This document shows positions 45,990 through 54,725 of a stretch of DNA of 64,000 nucleotides, piece by piece. Below the pieces are notes generated by a model. It had not been told where the DNA came from. It did not search any database and saw only the letters and a program-made list of their open reading frames with translations. Position 1 is the first letter of the stretch. Each line of letters opens with the position of its first letter. This stretch comes from an uncultured Sphingobacteriaceae bacterium (GTDB lineage Bacteria > Bacteroidota > Bacteroidia > Sphingobacteriales > Sphingobacteriaceae), in the NCBI GenBank assembly GCA_946887045.1, contig CAMPKC010000013.1, positions 27,875-91,874 on the forward strand, in the 5' to 3' direction. The translations under genes and the position numbers were made by a program.

Positions 45990-46193
45990 ATGCGATCACA
46001 TACCGATGAAGAGATAATAGAACGTGCATCCAAAGAAGATAAAGACTTAAAGGCGATGAAGAACAACCGCCTTGATGTAACCGTTGATATGGATGACGAG
46101 CATGGAACAGCCCACACCTATGTTGTTAATTTTTGCAAAGCTGATGATGGAAACTGGAGGGTTTTGGACGTGACGGAAATTAGTTCTTGGTGA
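45990..46193 (+). CDS. Hypothetical small protein, 67 aa
   Basis: The acidic protein MRSHTDEEIIERASKEDKD continues into a beta-rich end (NRLDVTVDMDDEHGTAHTYV, GNWRVLDVTEIS). It is divergent from the cytosine deaminase gene. Its composition and isolated location support a real gene, but no family is recognised. Confidence 0.5.
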   Translation: MRSHTDEEIIERASKEDKDLKAMKNNRLDVTVDMDDEHGTAHTYVVNFCKADDGNWRVLDVTEISSW

Positions 46194-46269
46194 TTGTGTA
46201 AATGTGATGAGAATCACTGTTTTAAGCTGGCGAAATTTCCGATATTTATACAAATTAAACGAAAAGGTT

Positions 46270-46950
46270 ATGAAGTGGACTTTTGTTATTCAGCAGAAGC
46301 TAAAAGTAGCTGTTCTGCTGGGTGTGGTAATGTTTTTTGTGGTCGTATTCAATCTCATCCTTCAGAAAAATATATCGGATATCAACCGCTCTGTAAATTC
46401 AATTTATAACGACAGGCTGATTCCCGCTACTGATATGTTTTATTTATCAGATAATTTTCATCACAGACAATTGGCGATCGAGAAGTTTCTTTTTACAACT
46501 GACTATAATACGGATCAGCTTAGATCTACTTTAGATAAGTACGACAAAGAAATGTTTGCATTAATTAGCAAGTACGAGAAAACGTATTTGGTAGAAGAGG
46601 AATCGGTGTTTCTTGAAAAATTTAAGGAGCAGGTTCGGAATTATTCGGGCATTGAACGCGAGATATTATCCTTAAGCGAGCATAACAAAAAGACTGCAGC
46701 TTTAAACTTATATGAAAGTGATGGCAGAGCTTCCCTTGAAGCCACTATAAGGCAGTTGTCTGATCTTACAACGATCCAATCGGCTGTTGGCGGAAAACTG
46801 GTGAGTGACACCAAAGGTATTGTAGCTACTTCAAATTTCCTGTCGGATTTGCAGTTAGTTCTGGCGATTGTAATCGGAGCAATTATAACAGCCCTGGTGC
46901 TAAGCTCGAAGGTTATAAATCGTCCTCAGGAAAGATTCAATTTAAACTGA
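46270..46950 (+). CDS. Membrane protein with 4-helix-bundle sensor domain, no output domain
   Basis: ATG 46270 gives MKWTFVIQQKLKVAVLLGVV, running into the first membrane helix. A periplasmic helical region (about residues 40-190: NRSVNSIYNDRLIPATDMFY, EIDREILSLSEHNKKTA-type heptads) resembles the 4HB_MCP ligand-binding domain, and a second helix (LVLAIVIGAIITALVLSSKV) follows. The protein ends 12 residues later, with no HAMP, MCP or kinase output. It may be a truncated chemoreceptor or a stand-alone membrane sensor. Confidence 0.7.
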   Translation: MKWTFVIQQKLKVAVLLGVVMFFVVVFNLILQKNISDINRSVNSIYNDRLIPATDMFYLSDNFHHRQLAIEKFLFTTDYNTDQLRSTLDKYDKEMFALISKYEKTYLVEEESVFLEKFKEQVRNYSGIEREILSLSEHNKKTAALNLYESDGRASLEATIRQLSDLTTIQSAVGGKLVSDTKGIVATSNFLSDLQLVLAIVIGAIITALVLSSKVINRPQERFNLN

Positions 46951-46982
46951 TGGTTTAGGGGCGACGATTAGTTTTGCTTAGC

Positions 46983-47411
46983 TCATTTTTGATTCTCGTA
47001 CAGTGCTGGATGTGCAATTTCCAGAAAGCGGCCCGGGTTCGCAAGTTCTTTGAACCCATATTTTTGATATAGGGAATGGGCATCAGCAGTGCCCAGCATC
47101 CATCTGCGCAATCCCTGTAAAGAAGGATAGTCGAGGATAAATTGTACTAATTGCTTTGAGAAGCCATTGCCACGATACTCTTGTAGTATAAATACATCGG
47201 CCATGTAAGCAAAAGACGCATAATCTGTAACTACACGGGCATATCCAACCTGCTTCTCTCCATAATAAACTCCAAAATTCAACGAGTTTTCTATGCCTCG
47301 CTCCACGATATCTAATGGAATTTTCTTCGCCCAATAAGACTCCTCGCTTAAAAATTTATGGATTAAGGCGATGTTTAGTTTTGTTTTATCTGTCGAGATG
47401 GTGATGCTCAT
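46983..47411 (-). CDS. GNAT family N-acetyltransferase
   Basis: The 142-residue enzyme shows the GNAT core: YARVVTDYASFAYMADVFIL leads to the acetyl-CoA loop EYRGNGFSKQLVQFIL (R/QxxGxG/A form), then GTADAHSLYQKYGFKELANP. The substrate is unknown. ATG at 47411 (MSITISTDKTKLN) is preferred over the longer frame to 47480. Confidence 0.82.
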   Translation of the reverse strand: MSITISTDKTKLNIALIHKFLSEESYWAKKIPLDIVERGIENSLNFGVYYGEKQVGYARVVTDYASFAYMADVFILQEYRGNGFSKQLVQFILDYPSLQGLRRWMLGTADAHSLYQKYGFKELANPGRFLEIAHPALYENQK

Positions 47412-47526
47412 GTTCTGTATTTTAGTTATTTCGATAAACTGGCGCCAGAGGTAAGATACCCCGCAATGGTAACCGATCAACGCTGGTTTGCGTTGACCGG
47501 AATAATGTGCGCCGTTCTCAGGTTTG

Positions 47527-48018
47527 TTAATTTCTCATGTTAATATATTGCAATGGTTGTCCGAAATTTTCGGCACGACATAAGGCAATAACAGCCTGTA
47601 AGTCATCGATCTTTTTTCCCTGAACCCGAAGCTGGTCGTCCATGATAGAAGCCTGAACTTTCAGTCCGCTGTCTTTTATTTTCTTAATAATCTTTTTGGA
47701 GGTTTCTTTTTCGATTCCTTCTTTAATGGTGATTTCCTTTTTTATCATGTTTCCCGAAGCATAAACTTCTTTACCCATATCCAGTGAAGCGGGATCAAGT
47801 TGTTGTTTCATCATTCGGGAAATGATGGAGTCGATTATTGCTTTAAGACGCATATCGTCTTCGGTGACTATTGTAATTACATTAGTCTTTTTATCCAGTT
47901 CAATGGTGCTTTTCGAAGTGTTAAAATCGTACCTGTTAAGGATCTCTTTTTTAGCGTTGTTAATGGCATTGTCGAGGGTCTGACTATCTATCTTACTTAC
48001 AATATCGAAAGTTGGCAT
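47527..48018 (-). CDS. YajQ family nucleotide-binding protein
   Basis: This 163-residue protein is a full-length YajQ: MPTFDIVSKIDSQTLDNAI, NRYDFNTSKSTIELDKK, LDMGKEVYASGNMIKKEI, KIKDSGLKVQASIMDDQLRV and GQPLQYINMR are all family signatures. YajQ proteins have two RNP-like domains; some bind cyclic di-GMP. No c-di-GMP enzymes are adjacent. Confidence 0.93.
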   Translation of the reverse strand: MPTFDIVSKIDSQTLDNAINNAKKEILNRYDFNTSKSTIELDKKTNVITIVTEDDMRLKAIIDSIISRMMKQQLDPASLDMGKEVYASGNMIKKEITIKEGIEKETSKKIIKKIKDSGLKVQASIMDDQLRVQGKKIDDLQAVIALCRAENFGQPLQYINMRN

Positions 48019-48114
48019 ATGAAATAAATTAATGTGAAAGTTTAAAAATTATGTTGGCAGATTTAAAAGTGAAACAATTTACTAAAGAAATGTATTATAT
48101 CAGTAAAAAACGTT

Positions 48115-48741
48115 ATGAAAAAAACTAAACCAAAGTCAAATAAGCCTGCCAAACGAGGTGCTAAAATATCTCCAAAAAAGGCTGCTAAAAAAGAACTTGA
48201 AAGTGGTATAGCTGAAAGGTTTCTTGACGTTGTTTCTAATCTTGGTCATGATGCTGAAAGAATCGCGAAAGATATAAAAAAGATGAGTAAGGAGATTGCT
48301 AAAAAGCTTTCCGAAAAACTTAAAACTTCAAAAAAAGCAGATAAAGTCGCGACAGCGAGAAAAATCAAAGCCGAAAAAGTTATTGCTAAACGCGAGGTAA
48401 AGGCATCTCAAAAGGGTGTTGTAAAAACCCCAGCGAAAACCGTCACTACCTCTGCCGGCAAGGCACCGGTTAAACCAGTTGTTAAACGCACACCACAACT
48501 AACAAGTCCGAATGTTGATCAGGCATCCAAACCCCGGACAAGAAGACCGGCACAGGCTACTCTGGCTGCAAAATCAAAAGATACGGCGGACGCTCCTGTT
48601 CAAAAAAGGACAAGAAGGCCTGCAGCTCCAAAAATTGCGACCGAGGCCAAGGCTCCGCTTGCTGCAGAAGCTCCTGCAGATAATAATAATGTTATTGAAA
48701 GTGAGGGAAGTTTGGAAACTGTTGAAACCAAATCAGAATAA
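48115..48741 (+). CDS. Lys/Ala/Pro-rich histone H1-like protein
   Basis: The 208-residue protein begins MKKTKPKSNKPAKRGAKISP, has a short amphipathic centre (ERFLDVVSNLGHDAERIA) and long basic low-complexity arms (KTPAKTVTTSAGKAPVKPVV, two RTRRPA repeats), ending in an acidic tail. Bacteroidota carry such H1/HU-arm-like DNA-binding proteins. No signal peptide is present. Binding to DNA or polyphosphate is inferred from charge only. Confidence 0.6.
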   Translation: MKKTKPKSNKPAKRGAKISPKKAAKKELESGIAERFLDVVSNLGHDAERIAKDIKKMSKEIAKKLSEKLKTSKKADKVATARKIKAEKVIAKREVKASQKGVVKTPAKTVTTSAGKAPVKPVVKRTPQLTSPNVDQASKPRTRRPAQATLAAKSKDTADAPVQKRTRRPAAPKIATEAKAPLAAEAPADNNNVIESEGSLETVETKSE

Positions 48742-48800
48742 TTATATTATTAAAACTGGCTGCAATTAACATTAAGTTAACAAAAGAATATACAATTTGC

Positions 48801-48829
48801 AGTCCCGGCTATATTCCGGGACTTTTTTA
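48801..48829 (+). terminator. Intrinsic terminator before ppk1
   Basis: AGTCCCGG (48801-48808) pairs perfectly with CCGGGACT (48816-48823) around CTATATT, followed by a T-run to 48828. It ends the histone-like gene transcript 13 bp before ppk1. Confidence 0.85.
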
Positions 48830-48841
48830 CTTTATATATGA

Positions 48842-50896
48842 ATGGCTAAGCAAAAAACACTGCTTACAAATCGGGAAATTAGTTGGTTATACTTTAACGA
48901 ACGGGTACTTCAGGAAGCTGCTGATAAAACGGTTCCGCTAATTGAACGCATACGCTTTTTAGCTATTTTTTCGTCAAATCTGGATGAGTTTTACCGGGTT
49001 AGAGTACCGACACTTAGTCGCTTAAGTAATATAAACACTAAGGTAAAAGAGATTTTTGGGTACAATCCGAAAAAGATAATCAAGCAAATAAAAAATATTG
49101 TTGTAAAACAAGAAAGGCGATTCAATCATCTTTATGAAGATGAGATTATTAAAGAACTGGGTCAGGAAAAGATATTTATCATTAATGAGTATCAGTTAAA
49201 TGTAGCCAGGGGCGCATTTGTGAAAAAATATTTCAGAGATAAGTTGCTGCCCACCCTGGTACCGATAATGCTCGACGAATCGAAGCCTTTTCCTGAACTA
49301 AAAGATCGTGCAATTTATTTCCTTGTAAGGTTTACCAAAAAAGATGATCCGGAGAAAGTTCGCTATAGTTTGATGGAAATTCCAACTAAAAGGCTTGAAC
49401 GCTTTATCGTACTTCCGGAAACCAATAACCTGAAGTTTATAATTCTTTTGGATGACGCTATCCGATATTGTCTCGATAACATATATTTCATATTCGATTA
49501 CCACACTATCGAGGCATATTCTATCCAGCTGACACGTGATGCGGAATTAGACCTGGACAGGAATGTGAGTGAGAAATTTATCGACACGCTAACAAAAAGC
49601 CTGCAAAAACGGAAAAAGGGAAAGCCTATGCGTTTATTGTATGACAATAATATGCCACTCGATATGCTTTCATACCTGGTAGAGAAGCTGGGATTGGATA
49701 ATGATGCGTTAATTCCGGGAAACCGGTACCATAATTTTAAAGATTTTATAAACTTTCCTAATGTAGGGAGAGAGGAACTGGAGTACAAAAAGGATCTGCC
49801 GCTTGAAGTTGCCCAATTAGATATGGGCAAAAGTATTTTCAGCCAGATTGCGAAACGTGATTATCTGATTAATCTTCCCTACCAGTCGTTTGATTATATT
49901 ATTCACTTTTTGCGTGAGGCCGCTATCGATCCAAAAGTTATAGAGATTGACATCACTTTATATCGCCTGGCAGAAAACTCGCGGGTGATTAATGCGCTGA
50001 TTAATGCAGCCAAAAACGGGAAGCGGGTTAATTGTCTGGTTGAATTGAAGGCCAGGTTTGACGAGCAAAATAATATAAACTGGACAAAACGACTCGAGGA
50101 AGACGGAGTTCAGGTTAATTATGGCTTACTCGATTATAAGGTGCATTCGAAGGTTTGTCTGATAACGCGCAAAGAGAAAGGTAAAGTTACCTATTACGCT
50201 AACCTGGCAACGGGTAATTTTAATGAGAAATCTGCAATGATTTATTGCGATCATAGTTTATTCACAACACATCCTGAAATTACCGGGGAGCTTAAGCATC
50301 TGTTTAAGGGTTTAGATAAGAAAGTTTTTTATAAAGACTATAAATGCCTGATAGTGTCGCCATTAGAAACCCGGGATAAATTCGAAGCCTTAATTGATAC
50401 CGAAATTAAGCATGCAAGAGAGGGGAAGCATGCGTACATGGTGTTGAAAATGAACAGTTTGGCTGATGAAGAGATGGTTCAGAAGCTATATGATGCCAGT
50501 TCTGCAGGAGTAAAGATTCAGTTAATTATACGTGGAATGTGTACCCTGGTGCCGGGAATAGAAGGGGTAAGCGAGAATATTGAAGTAATAAGTATTATTG
50601 ATAAATATTTAGAGCACGCCCGGGTTTGGATTTTCGGAAACGGTGGAGAAGAACGAATTTTTCTTACGTCAGCCGATTTAATGACCCGAAACCTGGATCA
50701 TCGTGTAGAGGTCGGTTTTCCTATTTTCGATGAAAATATCCGTAAAGAGATACGTGATATAATTGATATTCAGTTAAAAGATAATACGAAGGCGAGGGAG
50801 ATAAATATCCTAAACAACAACAAATACAGACCGAAAGGGAAAATGAGCTACAGGGCTCAGACAGATATATATACTTACCTCAAATATAAAAGATAA
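48842..50896 (+). CDS. ppk1: Polyphosphate kinase 1
   Basis: The 684-residue enzyme builds polyphosphate from ATP. The N-terminal domain reads NREISWLYFNERVLQEA and FLAIFSSNLDEFYRVRV. The catalytic halves carry the autophosphorylated histidine in LDYKVHSKVCLI (His435) and the second in NLDHRVEVGFP (His620), plus YANLATGNFNEKSA. It is followed 6 bp later by ppx, an expected pairing. Confidence 0.96.
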   Translation: MAKQKTLLTNREISWLYFNERVLQEAADKTVPLIERIRFLAIFSSNLDEFYRVRVPTLSRLSNINTKVKEIFGYNPKKIIKQIKNIVVKQERRFNHLYEDEIIKELGQEKIFIINEYQLNVARGAFVKKYFRDKLLPTLVPIMLDESKPFPELKDRAIYFLVRFTKKDDPEKVRYSLMEIPTKRLERFIVLPETNNLKFIILLDDAIRYCLDNIYFIFDYHTIEAYSIQLTRDAELDLDRNVSEKFIDTLTKSLQKRKKGKPMRLLYDNNMPLDMLSYLVEKLGLDNDALIPGNRYHNFKDFINFPNVGREELEYKKDLPLEVAQLDMGKSIFSQIAKRDYLINLPYQSFDYIIHFLREAAIDPKVIEIDITLYRLAENSRVINALINAAKNGKRVNCLVELKARFDEQNNINWTKRLEEDGVQVNYGLLDYKVHSKVCLITRKEKGKVTYYANLATGNFNEKSAMIYCDHSLFTTHPEITGELKHLFKGLDKKVFYKDYKCLIVSPLETRDKFEALIDTEIKHAREGKHAYMVLKMNSLADEEMVQKLYDASSAGVKIQLIIRGMCTLVPGIEGVSENIEVISIIDKYLEHARVWIFGNGGEERIFLTSADLMTRNLDHRVEVGFPIFDENIRKEIRDIIDIQLKDNTKAREINILNNNKYRPKGKMSYRAQTDIYTYLKYKR

Positions 50897-50902
50897 AGAC
50901 CA

Positions 50903-51781
50903 TTGAGATACGCTGCTATAGATATAGGCTCGAATGCGGTACGCCTTTTAATTGCTGATATAATTGAGACAGGGAAGGTAACCACTTTCAAAAAAAATAC
51001 CTTAATACGGGTTCCCCTTCGTTTGGGCGATGATGCTTTTCTGGATAAATGCATATCAGAAAAAAAGTCTGAAGATCTATTGAAAACAATGCAGGCTTTT
51101 AAAAATCTGATCGATGTTTACAAAGTGGTTGATTATCGGGCCTGTGCAACTTCGGCCATGCGTGAGGCAGAAAATGGAGCAGAATTGGTTAAGCGCATTA
51201 AAGCCGATTCGGGCATTGACCTTGAAATTGTTGAAGGGCAGAGTGAAGCTAATATTATTTACTCCAGTCATATAGAACAAACCCTGGAACGAAAAAAGAA
51301 CTATTTATATATTGATGTAGGTGGAGGTAGCACAGAACTATCGGTGTTTTGCGAAGGAAAGGTAAAAGCTTCAAAGTCCTTTCCAATCGGAACAGTCAGA
51401 ATGCTGGATAACGCAGATAAAGACGAAACCTGGGCTGAACTCAAAGAGTGGATCAAAGTAAATAGCAAACAATATCCAAACCTGGTTGGAATTGGTACAG
51501 GCGGTAACATCAATAAACTTTTTAAGATGTCTGCCGAAAAAGAGGGGATGCCTTTAAACTTTACCAAATTAAAGGAAATGTATAACTACCTGAATTCATT
51601 TTCCTTAAAAGAGCGGATAACAGTACTGGGGTTGAACCAGGATAGAGCCGACGTTATTATTCCAGCCTGCGAAATTTATTTGAGTGTAATGAAATGGGCC
51701 GGGGTAAAGCAAATTTTTGTACCAAGGGTAGGAATGGTTGATGGGATCATCCAATTGCTGATAGAGAAAAATAGAGTTTAG
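50903..51781 (+). CDS. ppx: Ppx/GppA family phosphatase (exopolyphosphatase)
   Basis: The 292-residue actin-like ATPase-fold enzyme has YAAIDIGSNAVRLLIADI (phosphate loop), CATSAMREAENG, VEGQSEANIIYSSH, YIDVGGGSTELSVF and GTGGNINKL. It degrades polyphosphate or pppGpp. It lacks the C-terminal HD domain of long Ppx enzymes. The start is TTG (50903). Position after ppk1 suggests a polyphosphate operon. Confidence 0.92.
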   Translation: MRYAAIDIGSNAVRLLIADIIETGKVTTFKKNTLIRVPLRLGDDAFLDKCISEKKSEDLLKTMQAFKNLIDVYKVVDYRACATSAMREAENGAELVKRIKADSGIDLEIVEGQSEANIIYSSHIEQTLERKKNYLYIDVGGGSTELSVFCEGKVKASKSFPIGTVRMLDNADKDETWAELKEWIKVNSKQYPNLVGIGTGGNINKLFKMSAEKEGMPLNFTKLKEMYNYLNSFSLKERITVLGLNQDRADVIIPACEIYLSVMKWAGVKQIFVPRVGMVDGIIQLLIEKNRV

Positions 51782-51945
51782 CAGTAAAGGGGGAAATCAT
51801 TAAACACGTTTTTTTTGCCCGCTTCCGGGCTGTATTTCATAATGTGATTTTACTTTATCTAATCCGGATTTGGGCTTTGCCGCTTCGCTTTTTTGATTGC
51901 GAAAAACCGGATTTTTGAAATGTAAGAAACTGTTCTTTCAGGGAA

Positions 51946-52980
51946 ATGTTAACAGAGAATCTATGTTTATGTATGGAACAGTTAACAGTTTCTCCCGCTA
52001 TACAAACACGTCCCAAAATCTTTACCTGGAACGCTCATACTAGTTATCTCTATTATCTTTCTCAAGGAAATTTCGACATATATATTCCTGTAAAGGATGA
52101 TAAATGTGCAGGGTATTATGGACGAGGCGATGTTGTTGCATTTGGCCCTAACGTGGTTGAAGTACCGGCAGCCGAGGTTAAGAATCTGGCATTTGATTGT
52201 GTATTATTTCAGTCTGAAAAAAACTACCTGAGCGATCAATACGAGATTTTATCAGCGGAACAACGTGAACTTCCGCGAATTTATCTGGAGCATGATCCTC
52301 CAAGCCTGGCACCTGCAGATACTAAGCATATTGTAGACGATCCCGATGTTCTTTTGGTGCATGTAACGCACTTTAATCATTTAATGTGGGATAATAATCG
52401 TACACCTACCCGTATAATAGAGCATGGAGTAATTGATACCGGAGCTCGTTACACAGGAGAAATAAATAAGGGCATTGTAGTTATCAATAATATTCAGCAA
52501 CGTGGCCGAAGATTGGGGCTTGATGTTTTTCTCAAACTTCGTGACAGTGTACCCCTGGATTTGATTGGGATTGGCACAGAGAACCTTGGTTTGGGTGAGG
52601 TTCAGTATGATCAGGTGCCAGATTTTATCAAACAATACAGGTTTTTTTTCAACCCAATCCGCTTTACAAGTTTAGGCCTGGCTGTTTGCGAAGCAATGAT
52701 GATAGGAATGCCGGTTATTGGCCTTGCCACTACCGAGCTGGTTTCGGTAATACAAAACGGTGTCAGCGGCTATATTCATACAGATATTCAATACCTCGAA
52801 AAGCGGATGAACGACTTGTTAAGGCAAAAAGACCTTGCCCAAAGTATGGGTTCGGAGGGAAAGATAATTGCTGAAGAGCGGTTTAACATAGCCCGGTTCA
52901 CAAAAGATTGGGAAGATACTTTTATACGGGTAATCGCTAACCGGTATCGAATGAGAAATAGTATTTCTGTCGAGTCATAA
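51946..52980 (+). CDS. GT-B type glycosyltransferase
   Basis: The 344-residue protein has an N-terminal segment KIFTWNAHTSYLYYLSQGNF and a C-terminal nucleotide-sugar domain (FFNPIRFTSLGLAVCEAMMI, GMPVIGLATTELVSVIQNG), the E-rich donor-binding pattern of GT4 enzymes. The acceptor is unknown. In-frame ATGs occur at 51946 and 51973; the first is used, the second would remove nine residues. It is preceded by a 164-bp gap and stands alone. Confidence 0.78.
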   Translation: MLTENLCLCMEQLTVSPAIQTRPKIFTWNAHTSYLYYLSQGNFDIYIPVKDDKCAGYYGRGDVVAFGPNVVEVPAAEVKNLAFDCVLFQSEKNYLSDQYEILSAEQRELPRIYLEHDPPSLAPADTKHIVDDPDVLLVHVTHFNHLMWDNNRTPTRIIEHGVIDTGARYTGEINKGIVVINNIQQRGRRLGLDVFLKLRDSVPLDLIGIGTENLGLGEVQYDQVPDFIKQYRFFFNPIRFTSLGLAVCEAMMIGMPVIGLATTELVSVIQNGVSGYIHTDIQYLEKRMNDLLRQKDLAQSMGSEGKIIAEERFNIARFTKDWEDTFIRVIANRYRMRNSISVES

Positions 52981-53091
52981 ATTAGTGTTGGCCTTGATCA
53001 TTTGCACCGGCAGCAAGTGAGTCGATAGCTCAGTTTTGATAATCAATTACATCTTTCCCCTTTAGTTCTTACATTAGCAGAAAAAATTTCA

Positions 53092-53919
53092 ATGTCGCAA
53101 CATAGCGGACCGATAGGTGTTTTTGATTCCGGTTACGGCGGTTTAACTGTTTACAAAGAAATCGTTAAACAGCTTCCCCAGTACGACTATATTTATTTGG
53201 GCGACAATGCGCGGGTGCCCTATGGTACCCGATCTTTTGAAACTGTTTATGAATATACCTGGCAATGCGTGCAGGAGTTGTTCGGGCTGGGTTGTAATTT
53301 AGTTGTGTTGGCCTGCAATACCGCTTCTGCAAAGGCTTTACGTAGTATTCAACAAAATAACTTGCCTGAATTGGGTGATTTGCGCAAGGTATTAGGCGTA
53401 ATAAGGCCAACCTCGGAAGTGGTGGGCAATTATACCCGCACCGGGAATGTAGGGATATTAGCCACGCCGGGAACTGTAGCGTCTCAATCATATGTAATTG
53501 AAATCGGAAAGTTCTTTCCTGGTGTTAATGTTTATCAGGAAGCTTGTCCGATGTGGGTTCCCTTGATTGAGAATAATGAAATTGACAGTCCCGCCGCCGA
53601 CTATTTCGTTAAAAAGAACCTCGATAATCTATTCAGTAATCATCCTGATATTGACACTTTAGTTCTTGCATGCACTCATTATCCTTTATTAATTAACAAG
53701 ATCAGGGAATTTGTTGAACCGGGTATTCAAATTATTTCACAGGGAGAACTCGTTGCGAAATCCTTAAAAGATTATCTACAAAGACATCAGGAAGTAGATA
53801 CACTATGTTCAAAAAATGGACAACAGACTTTTTATACAACAGAATCTACCGTGGAATTTAACAGAAAGGCGACTTTTTTTTTAGGGGAAGATCTAAGCTC
53901 TATACATCTGCATCTGTAG
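53092..53919 (+). CDS. murI: Glutamate racemase
   Basis: The 275-residue enzyme supplies D-glutamate for peptidoglycan. Both catalytic cysteines are visible, in VLACNTASAKALR and VLACTHYPLLINKI. GVFDSGYGGLTVYKEI and YLGDNARVPYGTRS are family signatures. Length is normal. Confidence 0.96.
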   Translation: MSQHSGPIGVFDSGYGGLTVYKEIVKQLPQYDYIYLGDNARVPYGTRSFETVYEYTWQCVQELFGLGCNLVVLACNTASAKALRSIQQNNLPELGDLRKVLGVIRPTSEVVGNYTRTGNVGILATPGTVASQSYVIEIGKFFPGVNVYQEACPMWVPLIENNEIDSPAADYFVKKNLDNLFSNHPDIDTLVLACTHYPLLINKIREFVEPGIQIISQGELVAKSLKDYLQRHQEVDTLCSKNGQQTFYTTESTVEFNRKATFFLGEDLSSIHLHL

Positions 53920-54044
53920 TTACCGATAAAAAACTTCTGTAACTTATTGATTATTAGTCGTGTACTGTGGTTTAATGATGCAGGTATTGCACCGTTAAAC
54001 TATTTGACATTTATACTGTCGAACTTAGACACACACACATTAAT

Positions 54045-54653
54045 ATGAGAAAGTTAGTAGTAACAGCATTCATTGCAGGATTAAGTTTCTTTGCTTTGGA
54101 ATCAAGTGCACAAAGTGGCACTTACAGAGATGACCAGGGAGAATACAGGTACGAAACCCGGGAAGAACGGGTTTGGGTGCCGGAGCAGCGAACCGGTGGT
54201 ATTTTCGGAGTGGGCGGTCGTACTATACCGGGGCATTACGAAACCCGCAGCACACAAGTTAAGGTTTATCGCGATCAGAATGGTAATCCTATCAATCAAA
54301 ATGGTCAATACGGTGAAAAAAGAAAAGGATGGGAAGGTAAACATCCTCATGGTATGCCTCCGGGACAGAGGAAAAAACAAGGTCAAAACGCAAATGGCAA
54401 TTACGAGCGAAACGACAGGAATAATGACGGCGTGATTGATTCACGAGACAGAGACTATGACAGAAACAATGACGGAGTAATTGATTCGCGTGACAGAGAT
54501 TATGACAGAAACAATGACGGTGTTATTGATGATCGCGACAGGGTAAATAAAAGGAGAGATGGTGATATGAATAACCGTGATCGCGACTATGAAAACGATA
54601 AGAATAAAAAGGGTAAAGGCGCAAAGGGAAAAAAAGGCAAATCAAAACGTTAG
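54045..54653 (+). CDS. Secreted protein with EF-hand-like Asp-rich repeats
   Basis: The 202-residue precursor has a signal peptide (MRKLVVTAFIAGLSFFALES, cleavage near SSA). A conserved domain (ETREERVWVPEQRTGG, GHYETRSTQVKVYRDQNG) is followed by three tandem repeats DRNNDGVIDSRDRDY with the DxNxDGxID spacing of calcium-binding loops, then a Lys/Gly-rich tail. Calcium binding is inferred from the motif. No named family is recognised as a whole. Confidence 0.7.
   Translation: MRKLVVTAFIAGLSFFALESSAQSGTYRDDQGEYRYETREERVWVPEQRTGGIFGVGGRTIPGHYETRSTQVKVYRDQNGNPINQNGQYGEKRKGWEGKHPHGMPPGQRKKQGQNANGNYERNDRNNDGVIDSRDRDYDRNNDGVIDSRDRDYDRNNDGVIDDRDRVNKRRDGDMNNRDRDYENDKNKKGKGAKGKKGKSKR
54414..54548 (+). 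repeat. Three tandem 45-nt repeats encoding EF-hand-like loops
   Basis: The units at 54414-54458, 54459-54503 and 54504-54548 are exact in length and highly similar (core GACAGAAACAATGACGG). Each encodes 15 residues with Asp at the calcium-loop positions; the third diverges after GVIDD. The exact unit length suggests slippage-type expansion. Confidence 0.85.
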
Positions 54654-54671
54654 TAGTTTTTAGAGGGGAGT

Positions 54672-54705
54672 AAAAAGATGCTGAATTATTTCAGCATCTT
54701 TTTTT
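54672..54705. terminator. Bidirectional terminator between the EF-hand-like gene and nhaA
   Basis: AAAAAGATGCTGAA (54672-54685) pairs perfectly with TTCAGCATCTTTTT (54690-54703) around TTAT, with T-tracts on both strands. It lies between convergent genes. Confidence 0.88.
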
Positions 54706-54725
54706 GTGCTTTATTTGATTGAAAT

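Noticed and set aside
51811..51835. Hairpin GCCCG-CTTC-CGGGC after ppx as an intrinsic terminator
   Set aside because: The T-run precedes the stem on the plus strand and is an A-run after the stem on the minus strand, so neither orientation is canonical.
53165..53491. 108-codon minus-strand frame inside murI
   Set aside because: It lies wholly within a well-conserved gene and has no recognisable sequence.
54414..54548. Direct repeats considered as a CRISPR array
   Set aside because: Units are contiguous with no spacers, are in frame and encode calcium-loop-like peptides.
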